Origin: Chryseobacterium sp. Leaf394
GTDB taxonomy: Bacteria; Bacteroidota; Bacteroidia; Flavobacteriales; Weeksellaceae
Length of the DNA: 64,000 nt
Assembly: GCF_001424105.1 (NCBI RefSeq)
Contig: NZ_LMQH01000012.1
Location: 362,503-426,502, forward strand
Reading direction: 5' to 3'
Shown here one piece after another: positions 8,258-17,776 of this stretch. Under the pieces are notes generated by a model that worked only from the letters and a program-made list of their open reading frames with translations, was not told the origin of the DNA and made no database searches. Position numbers and translations under genes: made by a program. Within the stretch, counting starts at the first letter, position 1. Each line of letters opens with the position of its first letter.

Positions 8258-8362
8258 ACACTGATTACACTGATTTTTTTAAAAACAGCAAAATAATTAT
8301 TGCCACGAATTCACGAATGAAACAATATCATTTATTCTAATTTACCTTGACAAGATTCGTGA
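8258..8362. repeat. Degenerate interspersed repeat patch
   Basis: This stretch contains a tandem ACACTGATT pair (8258-8275) and an inverted repeat TCACGAAT (8311-8318) / ATTCGTGA (8355-8362), with an extra CACGAAT just before the left arm. Such CACGAATTCACGAAT patches recur between genes in flavobacterial genomes and look like remains of short interspersed elements. Confidence 0.4.
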
Positions 8363-8373
8363 CGATTAAATCC

Positions 8374-8412
8374 AAAAAAAATCCTTCAAGGTTTCTAAAA
8401 CCTTGAAGGATT
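8374..8412 (-). terminator. Terminator of the 8436-10127 gene
   Basis: AATCCTTCAAGGTTT (8380-8394) and AAACCTTGAAGGATT (8398-8412) form a 15-bp perfect stem. On the minus strand it ends in a run of T. Confidence 0.85.
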
Positions 8413-8435
8413 AAATGTATTCTGAGTGATCAGAC

Positions 8436-10127
8436 TTATTTTTTTGAAGAAATTTCTTTCTTTCCGCTTTGTAAAATCTTTTCCAGGATTCTTAAAGTAA
8501 TCAGATACGTGGGTTTTACACCGGTCAATCCTAATCCTCCTGAAGAAAGGGTAGCTCCAGTTTCCAAAGGATTATCTGAAGCGTAGTAAGCATAACTTAC
8601 AAACAGATCAGGCGCGATATGATGTCTGATTTTAGATGCTACCTGAATCGCTTTTTGATAATGTGCACCTTCCATTTCAAGTCCGATGGCCTTCCATGAG
8701 GTATTCATAAAGTAAGAAAGAATGTCTCTGTTCTGAAGTGACGTTCCTAAAACGGTAATCATCGGTCCTTCGAATGCCTGCAGTTCATCATCTTTAAAAT
8801 CTTCCAGCTTCAGAGCATTTTCAAACGGATAATTATCTGCCGTTCCTTCAAAGATATGGGAAGTAGGAATCATAATATCACCTTTTCCACCAGCAAGAAT
8901 TCCCGCTTTCCCCATGATGGAAACAGATTTTACTTTCATCATGTATACTTCTCCTTTCTGTTCGAAAGGTCTCAGCAGTTCATCCATTACCTCAAAGGCC
9001 TGTTCGCCAAAAGCATAATCGAAAACCATGATCACATCGTCTCCGTCATATTTCAAGTGACCGAATGGTGTATTTTTAAGATTGGTTTTACTTAAATCAA
9101 TGATCTGAACGTCAATATTACTTCCGCTCTTGTCGTTGATGTAAATTAAACCTTCTTCCAAAGCGTATTTTGAAACTTTGTCGCGAAGATCTTTTTTATC
9201 TGAAATTTCTCCGTAGAGTTTGTAATCAACGTCTTTCGGATCTTTTTTCTTTAAAGCATCATTGCTGTACAGCATATTTTTCACCGAATGCATATTCGCG
9301 GAAATAATATGTAACGGACGCATGTGAAGATCGTTTTCAAATAAAACTTCTTTCACTTTGTGAGCCCATTTTTCACCGAAATAGTGATGCCCGACTCTTT
9401 CCTTTAAAATAGCACTGAAATAAATCTCGCGCTCACGGCTTTGTTTGGCATCTTCCAGACTCACTTTTCCTAAATGGTAAATGATTTTGAATAACCTGTC
9501 CGGATTTTCATCGTCACCAAAAGTATTATACGCATTTAAGGTTTCATCGAAAGTTCTTCCTATTAAAGAAGAAAGATGAATCAGAGCGACTTCTTTTTCT
9601 CTTCTGCTGAATTTTTTCTCGCCTTTTACCACTTCTTCGATGATTTTGAAAGCACGTGTCGGCTTCCAGTTTTCATCCTGAATAAATGCGAGATTACGGA
9701 TTTTATCGGCTTCTATAAATAAGAACGTTAAGTGGGTAAGGATATCGTAGATTTCTGAACGCCCCAAAAGAACTTCAATATTCATCTGATGTTCGTCGAT
9801 ACGGTAACAGTTTCTCCTTCTCTTTTTAGGAACAATCGGCTCGAAACTTCCTTTATCAAAACCTTCGTCTGATGTAAGATGAATGAAAGCACATTCTTCT
9901 ATTCCTTCCGGAAGTCTGTCTAAAACATACATCAAACCATCAAGCTCCAACTTGCTTGGAACGCTCATGGTACCGTAAATTTCGGGATTGATCGTTTTCA
10001 ACAAACTTCTAATGCTTTCTCCGGAAACTCCGCTTGGCTTGAAAAAACCTCTATAGAACAGGTGTCTCATAGAAATGTATAGTCTTTCAATTGCCTCGGT
10101 AGTTTCTCTTGCTCTAGAATTTGTCAT
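8436..10127 (-). CDS. DUF6909-like protein with a nucleoside-phosphorylase-like C-terminus
   Basis: This 563-residue cytosolic protein occurs in Flavobacteriia; I recall it as DUF6909. Residues 1-260 are helical and charged, with a basic patch KKRRRNCYR near residue 100. The C-terminal 250 residues resemble the phosphorylase/nucleosidase fold: strands, a Gly-rich turn (GILAGGKGDIMIP), a TVLGTS stretch, then GLEMEGAHY near residue 484, which matches the EME nucleoside-binding signature of purine nucleoside phosphorylases and AMP nucleosidases. It continues with FVSYAYYASDNP and a Gly-rich segment. It may act on a nucleoside or nucleotide, but the reaction is not known to me. A strong terminator follows; no operon partner. 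Confidence 0.6.
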   Translation of the reverse strand: MTNSRARETTEAIERLYISMRHLFYRGFFKPSGVSGESIRSLLKTINPEIYGTMSVPSKLELDGLMYVLDRLPEGIEECAFIHLTSDEGFDKGSFEPIVPKKRRRNCYRIDEHQMNIEVLLGRSEIYDILTHLTFLFIEADKIRNLAFIQDENWKPTRAFKIIEEVVKGEKKFSRREKEVALIHLSSLIGRTFDETLNAYNTFGDDENPDRLFKIIYHLGKVSLEDAKQSREREIYFSAILKERVGHHYFGEKWAHKVKEVLFENDLHMRPLHIISANMHSVKNMLYSNDALKKKDPKDVDYKLYGEISDKKDLRDKVSKYALEEGLIYINDKSGSNIDVQIIDLSKTNLKNTPFGHLKYDGDDVIMVFDYAFGEQAFEVMDELLRPFEQKGEVYMMKVKSVSIMGKAGILAGGKGDIMIPTSHIFEGTADNYPFENALKLEDFKDDELQAFEGPMITVLGTSLQNRDILSYFMNTSWKAIGLEMEGAHYQKAIQVASKIRHHIAPDLFVSYAYYASDNPLETGATLSSGGLGLTGVKPTYLITLRILEKILQSGKKEISSKK

Positions 10128-10526
10128 ATATTAAATTTTTTATAAAAAGTCTGCTAAGTTACGGAAAATAATTTTAATGATTTAAAAAGCTTTAAACCAA
10201 ACAATTACCTTTTAAACTAAATTTTTAAACGATTTAAAATTAATATTTACGTTTCTATTGAGAAAGAATTTTGGAATAAGTTTTATTCATATTGCTTCTA
10301 CGCATTAATCGATCTTAAATATGCGTCAAATTTTAACCTCAAGATCTCCACCGCATCTAGTTGCTAACTTTATAATTTTGGAAATTGTAAAATTTATACT
10401 TGAAATGCTTTTGTTTTTTAAAACGCAAGGATACACAAAGAATTCATGAGAATAAGCATTGAGACTAAGCTAAACAATGCCGTTTCACTTATTTCCGAAA
10501 TACAAAGCTTCAAAATGCAGTTGAGA
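10128..10526. other. Gene-free intergenic stretch with repeat-like debris
   Basis: No coding frame, tRNA or riboswitch is visible in these 399 bp between two minus-strand genes. It is very AT-rich at the 10128 end, where the promoter of the 8436-10127 gene should lie. Near 10419-10445 there is a patch with AACGCAAGGATACACAAAG, which looks like the interspersed CGCAAAG repeats of flavobacteria. No clear terminator for the 10527-13031 gene was found. Confidence 0.4.
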
Positions 10527-13031
10527 TTAATTATCTATATTCTTAATGACGGTCTCCATTTTTTCTACGGTGACTTTTTCTACGGTTTTCATCAGTTTTC
10601 TATTCATGTAGAATTGTACAGTATACGTATTATTTTGGGTGGGAGTAATCAGAAGTCCGTCTTTTGGTTTACCTTCAGCATCCATCTGAATTCCCGTAAT
10701 GATACGGTTTTCATCAGTGTCTTCAATAAATTTGTCGCCTGAAATTTTCTCAGCCAACCTATTGAAATTCTCCTGAAGATCTGAACTTTCATTCACCAGC
10801 GTATAAACTTTGTAGAATAATTCAGTTCCTTCCATCGGCTCCATCGATTCATCAACCGGATTTACAGTACTTGAGACAATTTTTCCGTCTTTCTCGTGAT
10901 AAACAATAATGCTTTCTTTATACTTTGAATCTAAATAATCTTTTCTGGTACCGTCAACTACTTTTCCATCGATAGAAAGCTGTTTGTTAAACGTGTTTTT
11001 GGATGGGTCAATTTTAATTTCAGCCTTTTTCTTTGCCTGCATATCGCTGATCTCGATCGAATTATTTTTCAGTTCAAAGTGAAGTCTGTTAAAATAATGC
11101 ATTGCAAACAAATCCCAATCAAAGGCTTGCAGGACTCCATTTTTCCAATATTTGGACGTAAACTGCTTTTCGTTCAAAACATACTCAACGCCATCGTATA
11201 TTTTTCCGTCTTTGTAAGTAGATTTAATATCATAAGGCTGATGTCTATAATTATCCATGTTTTTCAGGTAATCATTTGAATACTGAAATTTCAGAACCCC
11301 ATTTTCGTAATAATTGACCTGCTTAAATTCATGGTTGTCATCAGTTTCAAAATATCCTGAGAACGGTTTGCCATTTTTAAAAACACCTTCATAAATTTCC
11401 TGAGGTTTTTCTGAAATGGTGAAAGAATAATCTTTTACTTTTGCCAGAATTCCATTTTCATACAGTTTTTGCTTCCGAATGTTATCCTTATTATATGTAT
11501 CTTCAAAATACGTTTCTTCTGTAATTTTTCCGTTTTTGAAAACCGAAGTTTTCTCACTTTCAACCAGGTTTCCGTTGTACGGTTCGTTATTTTTATACTC
11601 TAAAGTTCCCACGACTTTTCCGTCATCATAGAAAGTAGTGATTCCGTTGAGTTTTTCATTTTGGATGGTGTAGGTTCTTTCTAAATTCTCCAGTCTGTAA
11701 CCAAACACCTTCTGCAGCCCGGTTTTTTTGAAATTTTCAACATTGATTAATTCGTAGGTATCAGACCGGTTTTCATTATCTTCAATGAAAGTTCCGTTAA
11801 AAGGTTTTCCGTTTTTATAAATTCCTTTTCCAACAACTTCCCCGTCTTCATTTTTCACGATAGCTTCTCCCTCTTTTACACCGTTTGTGTAATTTTGATT
11901 GACAAGCATTCCGCCCACTCTTACGTCGAAATTTCCGTTAAATGGTTCGTTTTTTTTATAAACTCTTTTGCTTTTCAAAGATCCATTTTCGTTAAAGACA
12001 ATTTCCTCACCTTCTTTATATCTGATTTTATAGTTTGTTTCTAAAGAAATAGTTCCATTTGGAAAATAAACGATCTCTTTCCCTGACTTTTCGCCTTTAA
12101 TATAGTTTGAAACAGATTTTAGATTGGTCGCAAAATTATTCTGAAGATAATATTCGTATTCAGATCCATTTTCAACACCATCTCCGTATTTCCTAAACTG
12201 AGTTTCATTTAAAGATTGAATTAGCTTTCCGGATTTATCATAATTTTTGCGGGAAACAGGTTTAAAGTCATAGGATCCAATTACAAAAACCGTTTCCTGA
12301 GCCAGTTGTTTTGAGTTTGCCCAAAATATTTTCTCAGTTACTGTTTTTCGGTTTTTTTTACTCTCGGCAATATACTTATCTTCATATTCGCCTGGCGGCA
12401 CAGTCATTTGCAGTTGCCTTCCATCAGTACCCGGAGGGGCTGGAGGTGGTGGTGGTGGAACCATTCTTACATTATCACTTATCACTTCGCCAACCCCTTG
12501 TATCATATCCACTTGCTCGATTTTTGTGTTGTAATCGTAGTTATCACTGTGTTTTACCTTTTCGAAACTTCCGCTTTCGGGTCTCCCATTTACATAAATC
12601 CCTTTCATTAAAACTGATCCATCGGTTCCGTAAATAATTGTTTCGCCATCTTTAACACCTTCTTTATACTGCACTTTCTTCCGAAGTTTTCCATTCTGAT
12701 GATAATATAATAGGGTAGCGTTTTTTGTATCGTTACGATACTGTTTGAAATTTTCGTCATTTCCGTTTTGGTCGTACCAGATGATATCACCTACATAAGA
12801 ATCATTATCACTTTTCAGAGCATAACCTTCAAACTGCGGTGTCCCATTCATATAAAAATCCTGAACCAGAACCAGTTCACCGATTTCTTTCATGGGCATT
12901 AATCTATAAAATAAAGCGTTTGCTTTTGTGGTAATTTCCCAGTCTTTATCGTAGTAAATAAGTTCAGTTTTCTGGGAATAATAAATCTGAGATATCAGAA
13001 ATGAGATAATGAGAATTATTCTTTTTGTCAT
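10527..13031 (-). CDS. Large secreted YwqK/MORN-variant repeat protein
   Basis: This 834-residue protein opens with a signal peptide (MTKRIILIISFLISQ to YYSQ). Most of its length is built from repeats of the form YxNGxxxGxxxxYxxxG (for example YHQNGKLRKKV, YFPNGTISLET, YKNGKPFNGTF), the MORN-variant repeat annotated as the YwqK antitoxin family. A Pro-rich linker (PPPPPPAPPGTDGR) lies near residue 195. The last 150 residues are not repetitive. Despite the family label there is no sign of a toxin partner, and the signal peptide argues for a periplasmic or surface role. MORN-like repeats usually mediate binding. It is transcribed alone. Confidence 0.75.
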   Translation of the reverse strand: MTKRIILIISFLISQIYYSQKTELIYYDKDWEITTKANALFYRLMPMKEIGELVLVQDFYMNGTPQFEGYALKSDNDSYVGDIIWYDQNGNDENFKQYRNDTKNATLLYYHQNGKLRKKVQYKEGVKDGETIIYGTDGSVLMKGIYVNGRPESGSFEKVKHSDNYDYNTKIEQVDMIQGVGEVISDNVRMVPPPPPPAPPGTDGRQLQMTVPPGEYEDKYIAESKKNRKTVTEKIFWANSKQLAQETVFVIGSYDFKPVSRKNYDKSGKLIQSLNETQFRKYGDGVENGSEYEYYLQNNFATNLKSVSNYIKGEKSGKEIVYFPNGTISLETNYKIRYKEGEEIVFNENGSLKSKRVYKKNEPFNGNFDVRVGGMLVNQNYTNGVKEGEAIVKNEDGEVVGKGIYKNGKPFNGTFIEDNENRSDTYELINVENFKKTGLQKVFGYRLENLERTYTIQNEKLNGITTFYDDGKVVGTLEYKNNEPYNGNLVESEKTSVFKNGKITEETYFEDTYNKDNIRKQKLYENGILAKVKDYSFTISEKPQEIYEGVFKNGKPFSGYFETDDNHEFKQVNYYENGVLKFQYSNDYLKNMDNYRHQPYDIKSTYKDGKIYDGVEYVLNEKQFTSKYWKNGVLQAFDWDLFAMHYFNRLHFELKNNSIEISDMQAKKKAEIKIDPSKNTFNKQLSIDGKVVDGTRKDYLDSKYKESIIVYHEKDGKIVSSTVNPVDESMEPMEGTELFYKVYTLVNESSDLQENFNRLAEKISGDKFIEDTDENRIITGIQMDAEGKPKDGLLITPTQNNTYTVQFYMNRKLMKTVEKVTVEKMETVIKNIDN

Positions 13032-13047
13032 TTGAGTTCGATTTATT

Positions 13048-13076
13048 CAAAAATAGGAATTTTAGTTTGGATTCAA
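13048..13076 (-). promoter_or_regulatory. Promoter of the YwqK-repeat gene
   Basis: On the minus strand TTG (complement of 13074-13076) precedes TATTTTTG (complement of 13048-13055) with 18 nt between. The -7 box ends 17 nt before the ATG. Confidence 0.5.
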
Positions 13077-13354
13077 TCTGATATTTACAAACATGTATTT
13101 TATGATGGCAAATAATAAGTATTCATGAAGAGAGATTTTATGAATTGTAAATTTAAAATGTGATTTAAGATATCATTTATACAAAACGGTACTCTTATCC
13201 AATTTAAATAACTAAATATTTTAAAACACCCCTGTTGAAAATAAGACAAAGGCTTAATTTAAACTTAAATTAACTTTAAATTATCATAAAATTTAGGGGT
13301 ATATCATTTTTGATTTATATTTTTTGTAAATTTGCCCCGTAAAAATCAACCTAT
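13077..13354. promoter_or_regulatory. Divergent intergenic region with the glutamine synthetase promoter
   Basis: The -7 box TAAATTTG at 13327-13334 lies 20 nt before the GSIII ATG; no good -33 box is seen. The other 250 bp are strongly AT-rich with no coding frame. In such a highly regulated gene this space may hold nitrogen-responsive sites, but I can identify none. Confidence 0.45.
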
Positions 13355-15550
13355 ATGTCAACTTTAAGATTCAAAGCGTTAGAAACTTTACCATTCAAGG
13401 ACTTCAGAAAAGATAATTCTATTGAAGTTCCTGTAAAATTGTCAGAATTATTCTGCCAGAATGTTTTCTCTGAGGAAACGATGAGAGAATACTTAACGAA
13501 AGAAGCTTTCCAATCTATTTTGGATGCGATGAAAAAAGGAACTAAAATCCAGAGACACATCGCAGATCAGGTAGCTGTAGCAATGAAAGACTGGGCAATG
13601 AGCAAAGGTGTAACGCATTATACACACTGGTTTCAGCCATTAACAGGAAGCACTGCAGAAAAACACGATTCATTCTTCACGCCAATTGAAGGCGGCAGAG
13701 CGATCGAGAGATTCAGCGGAAACTTATTGATTCAGCAGGAGCCGGATGCATCTTCTTTCCCGAATGGTGGTATCAGAAACACTTTTGAAGCAAGAGGTTA
13801 TACGGCTTGGGATCCTACATCTCCAGCATTTATTATGGGAACTACTCTTTGTATTCCTTCAATCTTTATCTCTTACACAGGCGAAACTTTAGATTATAAA
13901 GCACCTCTTTTGAGAGCTTTGAACGCTGTAGACGAAGCTGCAACGAATGTAATGCAGTATTTCGACAAAAATGTAACGAAAGTAACGCCGACTTTAGGTT
14001 GGGAGCAGGAATATTTTCTGGTTGATTCAGCATTGTATCAATCCCGTCCGGATTTGGTTTTAACAGGTAAAACTTTATTAGGACACTCTCCTGCAAAAGG
14101 ACAGCAGTTGGATGACCATTATTTCGGTTCGATTCCTACAAGAGTTATGAACTTTATGAAAGAACTGGAAGTTGAATGTATGAAACTGGGAATTCCTGTT
14201 ACTACAAGACATAACGAGGTGGCTCCAAACCAATTTGAGCTGGCTCCGATGTTTGAAGAAGTAAACGTTGCTGTTGATCACAACTCTCTGTTGATGGACG
14301 TTATGGCAAGAATTGCTCACAGACACCATTTCCACATTTTATTCCACGAAAAACCTTTCGCAGGTGTAAACGGAAGCGGAAAACACAACAACTGGTCTTT
14401 GGCTACTGATACTGGCGAAAACCTTTTAAGCCCGGGAAAAAACCCAAAGAAAAACTTACAGTTCTTAACATTCTTCGTGAATACCATCAAAGCTGTTCAT
14501 GAATATGCAGATCTTTTAAGAGCAAGCATCGCTTCTGCAAGCAACGACCACAGACTGGGTGCAAACGAAGCTCCACCGGCAATTATTTCTGTATTTATCG
14601 GAAGTCAACTGTTCAGAGTTTTGGAAGAGCTTGAAAAAGTAACAGAAGGGAAACTTTCACCAGACGAAAAAACAGATTTAAAATTAAATGTAGTTGGGAA
14701 AATTCCTGAAATTCTGTTGGATAACACAGACAGAAACAGAACTTCTCCATTTGCATTTACAGGAAATAAATTCGAGATCAGAGCGGTTGGTTCTTCTGCA
14801 AACTGTGCAGAATCTATGACCGTAATGAACACGATTGCCGCAAAACAGTTAAGCGATTTCAAAATAGAAGTGGATGCTTTAATTGAAACCGGTCTTAAAA
14901 AGGACGAAGCGATCTTCAATGTATTAAGAGAATACATCAAGCAGTGTAAAAACATTATGTTTGAAGGTGACGGATATTCTGATGATTGGGCTTTGGAAGC
15001 TGAAAAAAGAGGTTTGAACAACTGGAAAACAACTCCTGAAGCTTTGAAACAGGAAATGAATCAGAAATTCCTTGATCTTTATGAAGAAATCGGAATCTTT
15101 AACCACAGAGAAGTTGAAGCAAGAAACGAAATCAAATTAGAAAAATATTCAACTGTAATTGATATTGAAGCTAGAGTTTTAAGTGATATCGCAAGAAACC
15201 ACATTATCCCTTCCGCTTTGAAATATCAGAACAGACTGATTGAAAACGTAAAGGGTCTTAAAGAAATCTTCGGAGAAAAAGAATTCCAAACACTGGCAAA
15301 AGAGCAGATGAGTTTGATTACAAACATTTCTGAAAATGTTTCAATAATTAAATTGGGTGTTGAAGACTTGATCAAAGCAAGAGAAGCTGCAAAATCAGTA
15401 TCTGACAGCCAAATTCAGGCAGAAGACTACTGCACGAAAGTAATCCCGTTATTTGAGGGAATCAGAGAAGCATCTGATAATCTTGAAATGATGGTTGATG
15501 ACGAGCTTTGGCCAATGACGAAATACAGAGAAATGTTATTTACAAGATAA
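13355..15550 (+). CDS. glnN: Glutamine synthetase type III
   Basis: This enzyme makes glutamine from glutamate, ammonium and ATP. At 731 aa it has the size of the GSIII class typical of Bacteroidota, about 1.6 times GSI. The N-terminal class-III segment contains FRKDNSIEVPVKLSELF. The catalytic core has GWEQEYFLVD (metal-binding Glu), NQFELAPMFEE, the ATP-loop-like GSGKHNNWS, and the arginine-rich NRTSPFAFTGNKFEIR near residue 455. The C-terminal third is the helical extension specific to GSIII. It is a single-gene unit with a perfect terminator after it. With gdhA at 57636 it gives the cell both ammonium-assimilation routes. Confidence 0.96.
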   Translation: MSTLRFKALETLPFKDFRKDNSIEVPVKLSELFCQNVFSEETMREYLTKEAFQSILDAMKKGTKIQRHIADQVAVAMKDWAMSKGVTHYTHWFQPLTGSTAEKHDSFFTPIEGGRAIERFSGNLLIQQEPDASSFPNGGIRNTFEARGYTAWDPTSPAFIMGTTLCIPSIFISYTGETLDYKAPLLRALNAVDEAATNVMQYFDKNVTKVTPTLGWEQEYFLVDSALYQSRPDLVLTGKTLLGHSPAKGQQLDDHYFGSIPTRVMNFMKELEVECMKLGIPVTTRHNEVAPNQFELAPMFEEVNVAVDHNSLLMDVMARIAHRHHFHILFHEKPFAGVNGSGKHNNWSLATDTGENLLSPGKNPKKNLQFLTFFVNTIKAVHEYADLLRASIASASNDHRLGANEAPPAIISVFIGSQLFRVLEELEKVTEGKLSPDEKTDLKLNVVGKIPEILLDNTDRNRTSPFAFTGNKFEIRAVGSSANCAESMTVMNTIAAKQLSDFKIEVDALIETGLKKDEAIFNVLREYIKQCKNIMFEGDGYSDDWALEAEKRGLNNWKTTPEALKQEMNQKFLDLYEEIGIFNHREVEARNEIKLEKYSTVIDIEARVLSDIARNHIIPSALKYQNRLIENVKGLKEIFGEKEFQTLAKEQMSLITNISENVSIIKLGVEDLIKAREAAKSVSDSQIQAEDYCTKVIPLFEGIREASDNLEMMVDDELWPMTKYREMLFTR

Positions 15551-15574
15551 CATCTTTAAAGTTCCATATTATTA

Positions 15575-15610
15575 AAATTCCCCGCCTTCTCAGACGGGGA
15601 ATTTGTTTTT
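15575..15610 (+). terminator. glnN terminator
   Basis: AAATTCCCCG (15575-15584) pairs with CGGGGAATTT (15595-15604), followed by GTTTTTG. Confidence 0.85.
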
Positions 15611-15628
15611 GATCTTATCTGCAGATTC

Positions 15629-15665
15629 AAAAAACCCTGCCAGCGTTTCAAACGCTGGCAGGGTT
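15629..15665 (-). terminator. sufS terminator, 16-bp perfect stem
   Basis: AACCCTGCCAGCGTTT (15633-15648) and its exact complement (15650-15665) flank one base. The minus-strand transcript of sufS ends in this stem plus a T run (complement of 15629-15634). Confidence 0.85.
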
Positions 15666-15703
15666 GATGTATTTAAAATATTTTAATTATTCTCTATTTA
15701 AAA

Positions 15704-16924
15704 CTAAGACAGCATTCTCTGTGCTTTTTTCACTCCTTCTACCAAAAGGTCAATTTCTTCAAAAGTATTGTAAACAGCAAAACTTGCGCGTACTGTTCCG
15801 GCAATATTAAAGAAATCCATAATCGGCTGGGTACAGTGATGTCCGGTTCTGACGGCAACGCCCATTTTATCGAGAATCATTCCGACGTCGGATGAAATCC
15901 CAACTCCTTCCAAATTAAAAGAAACAACGCCGGTTCTGTGCGCATTTTCGCCATAAACCTTCAGGCCCTCTATTTGTAAAAGCTGTTTTTGAGCATAATC
16001 AAGCAATGCATTTTCATGATTCTGAATATTCTGATGCCCTACTTTATTCATAAAATCGACCGCAGCTCCCAAAGCAATATTTCCACCTACGTTGGGTGTT
16101 CCAGCCTCATATTTAAAGGGTAAACCGGCGTAAGTTGTTCCATCAAACGAACACACGGCAATCATTTCTCCGCCGCCGTGAAAAGGAGGGAGATCTTCAA
16201 GGATTTCCTGCTTTCCGTATAAAATACCTGTACCCATCGGAGCATACATTTTGTGCCCTGAAAAAACAAAGAAATCACAGTCCAAAGCCTGAACATCAAT
16301 ACTGAAATGTGGCGCAGACTGAGCACCGTCAATTACAATATAAGCATTTGAGTTAGCTCTTGTTTTTGCAATAATTTCCTCAATCGGATTTACAATTCCC
16401 AAAGCATTGGAAACCTGATTTACGGAAACAACTTTCGTTTTTTCACTTAAAAACTGATCTAAATAATCCAACTGTAAAATTCCGTTTTCATCAATCGGAA
16501 TTACTCTCAGTTTAGCTCCGGTTCTATCACACAGCAATTGCCACGGAACGATATTCGAGTGATGTTCCAGATAAGAGATGATAATTTCATCACCTTGTTT
16601 TAATTTCGAAGTTAAAATATAGGAGATAAGATTTAAACCTTCTGTAGTTCCTTTGGTAAAAATTACTTCGAAATCATTTTTGGCATTGATGAATTTCTGG
16701 ATTTTTCTTCTCGAAAGCTCCATTTCTTCAGTTGCCAGCTGGCTCAAAGTGTGAATTCCTCTGTGTACGTTGGCATTAAGCTCTGTATAATATTCATTCC
16801 AAACCTCAAGAACTGAGTTAGGTTTTTGAGATGTTGCTGCATTATCTAAGTAAACCAATGGCTTACCGTTCACTTCGCGGTTTAATATAGAAAACTGACT
16901 TCTGATTTCCTGAATGTCAAACAT
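15704..16924 (-). CDS. sufS: Cysteine desulfurase SufS
   Basis: This PLP enzyme takes sulfur from cysteine for Fe-S cluster assembly. It has 406 aa, as usual for SufS. The N-terminus is NREVNGKPLVYLDNAATSQKP. The PLP lysine is in FSGHKMYAPMGTGILYG (Lys about residue 226), and the catalytic Cys is in the class-II loop RTGHHCTQP near residue 361. It stands alone on the minus strand, about 34 kb from sufA-sufB-sufC-sufD in this window. No sufE or sufU is next to it. In many relatives sufS follows sufD, so the separation is worth noting. Confidence 0.95.
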   Translation of the reverse strand: MFDIQEIRSQFSILNREVNGKPLVYLDNAATSQKPNSVLEVWNEYYTELNANVHRGIHTLSQLATEEMELSRRKIQKFINAKNDFEVIFTKGTTEGLNLISYILTSKLKQGDEIIISYLEHHSNIVPWQLLCDRTGAKLRVIPIDENGILQLDYLDQFLSEKTKVVSVNQVSNALGIVNPIEEIIAKTRANSNAYIVIDGAQSAPHFSIDVQALDCDFFVFSGHKMYAPMGTGILYGKQEILEDLPPFHGGGEMIAVCSFDGTTYAGLPFKYEAGTPNVGGNIALGAAVDFMNKVGHQNIQNHENALLDYAQKQLLQIEGLKVYGENAHRTGVVSFNLEGVGISSDVGMILDKMGVAVRTGHHCTQPIMDFFNIAGTVRASFAVYNTFEEIDLLVEGVKKAQRMLS

Positions 16925-17030
16925 TTATTAAAATTTTAATTAAAACGTTCATTATTTAGAACACGTCAAATTTACGGCTTTTTTATGAAAAGATTTGATG
17001 CTTACAGCCATAATAGATTTAATCTAAAAA

Positions 17031-17059
17031 CAAAAAAACCTGCCAGAATCTGACAGGTT
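17031..17059 (-). terminator. Terminator of the prs-rplY unit
   Basis: AACCTG.CAG (from 17037) pairs with CTG.CAGGTT (to 17059), with one mismatch. A T run follows on the minus strand. Confidence 0.75.
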
Positions 17060-17082
17060 AATTTATTTAGGATAAGAAATTC

Positions 17083-17721
17083 TTATTCTGCTGCTGCTTC
17101 TTCAGTTGCAGGAGCTTCTCCTTCAGTTGTAACTTCTTCTTCATCGTCATCATCAGCCATAGCACCACCTTTCGCTGCATTTCTAGACATTTTAACAGCT
17201 ACTACAACTGCGTTGTCAGGGTGCATGAAAGTATAACCTTCAGCTTTGATTGATCCAACGTATAGTTTGTTACCGATTTTAAGCGGAGTAATGTCTACCA
17301 CTACCTCATCCGGCAAGTTTGCAGGGATAGCTTTTACCTTCAGTTTTCTGAAAGTCTGACGTAAAACACCACCAGCTACAACACCTTTAGAACGACCTGT
17401 GATTCTTACAGGAACTTCCATTACTACCGGCTTATCATCTGATAATCTGTAGAAGTCTGCGTGAATGATCTTGTCTGTAATTGGGTGGAACTGAATATCC
17501 TGAAGAACTGCAGGAATTACCTGTCCGTCAACTTCAATAGATACCGTGTGTGCTTCAGGAGTGTACACTAAACCTTTGAACGATTTCTCCAATGCAGAGA
17601 AGTTCAATGGCTCGCCACCTCCGTAAACAACACAAGGAACTAATTCAGCATCACGTAAAGCTTTTGTCGACTTTTTGCCCACGCTTTCTCTTTTTGTACC
17701 TTGAATTGTAATTGATTTCAT
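17083..17721 (-). CDS. rplY: 50S ribosomal protein bL25 (Ctc-type)
   Basis: bL25 binds 5S rRNA in the large ribosomal subunit. The protein is 212 aa, the long form with an N-terminal L25 domain (residues 1-92, [20 protein letters not shown]) and a C-terminal TL5/Ctc domain (about 100-180). The tail is strongly acidic and alanine-rich ([17 protein letters not shown] to the end). It lies 55 bp downstream of prs, a common pairing in Bacteroidota, and very likely shares its transcript. The call is secure. Confidence 0.96.
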   Translation of the reverse strand: MKSITIQGTKRESVGKKSTKALRDAELVPCVVYGGGEPLNFSALEKSFKGLVYTPEAHTVSIEVDGQVIPAVLQDIQFHPITDKIIHADFYRLSDDKPVVMEVPVRITGRSKGVVAGGVLRQTFRKLKVKAIPANLPDEVVVDITPLKIGNKLYVGSIKAEGYTFMHPDNAVVVAVKMSRNAAKGGAMADDDDEEEVTTEGEAPATEEAAAE

Positions 17722-17776
17722 TTATAAAAATTTAAAAAAATTGTTTCGTTTTAATTTGCAAATAATTAATTATCAA

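Noticed and set aside
10446..10742. Plus-strand frame of 98 residues running into the YwqK-repeat gene
   Set aside because: Most of it is antisense to a clear signal-peptide-bearing gene, and its composition is not protein-like.
12311..12637. Plus-strand frames with His/Trp-rich stretches opposite the YwqK-repeat gene
   Set aside because: They are the complement of the Pro-rich linker (CC-rich codons) and have no start signals.
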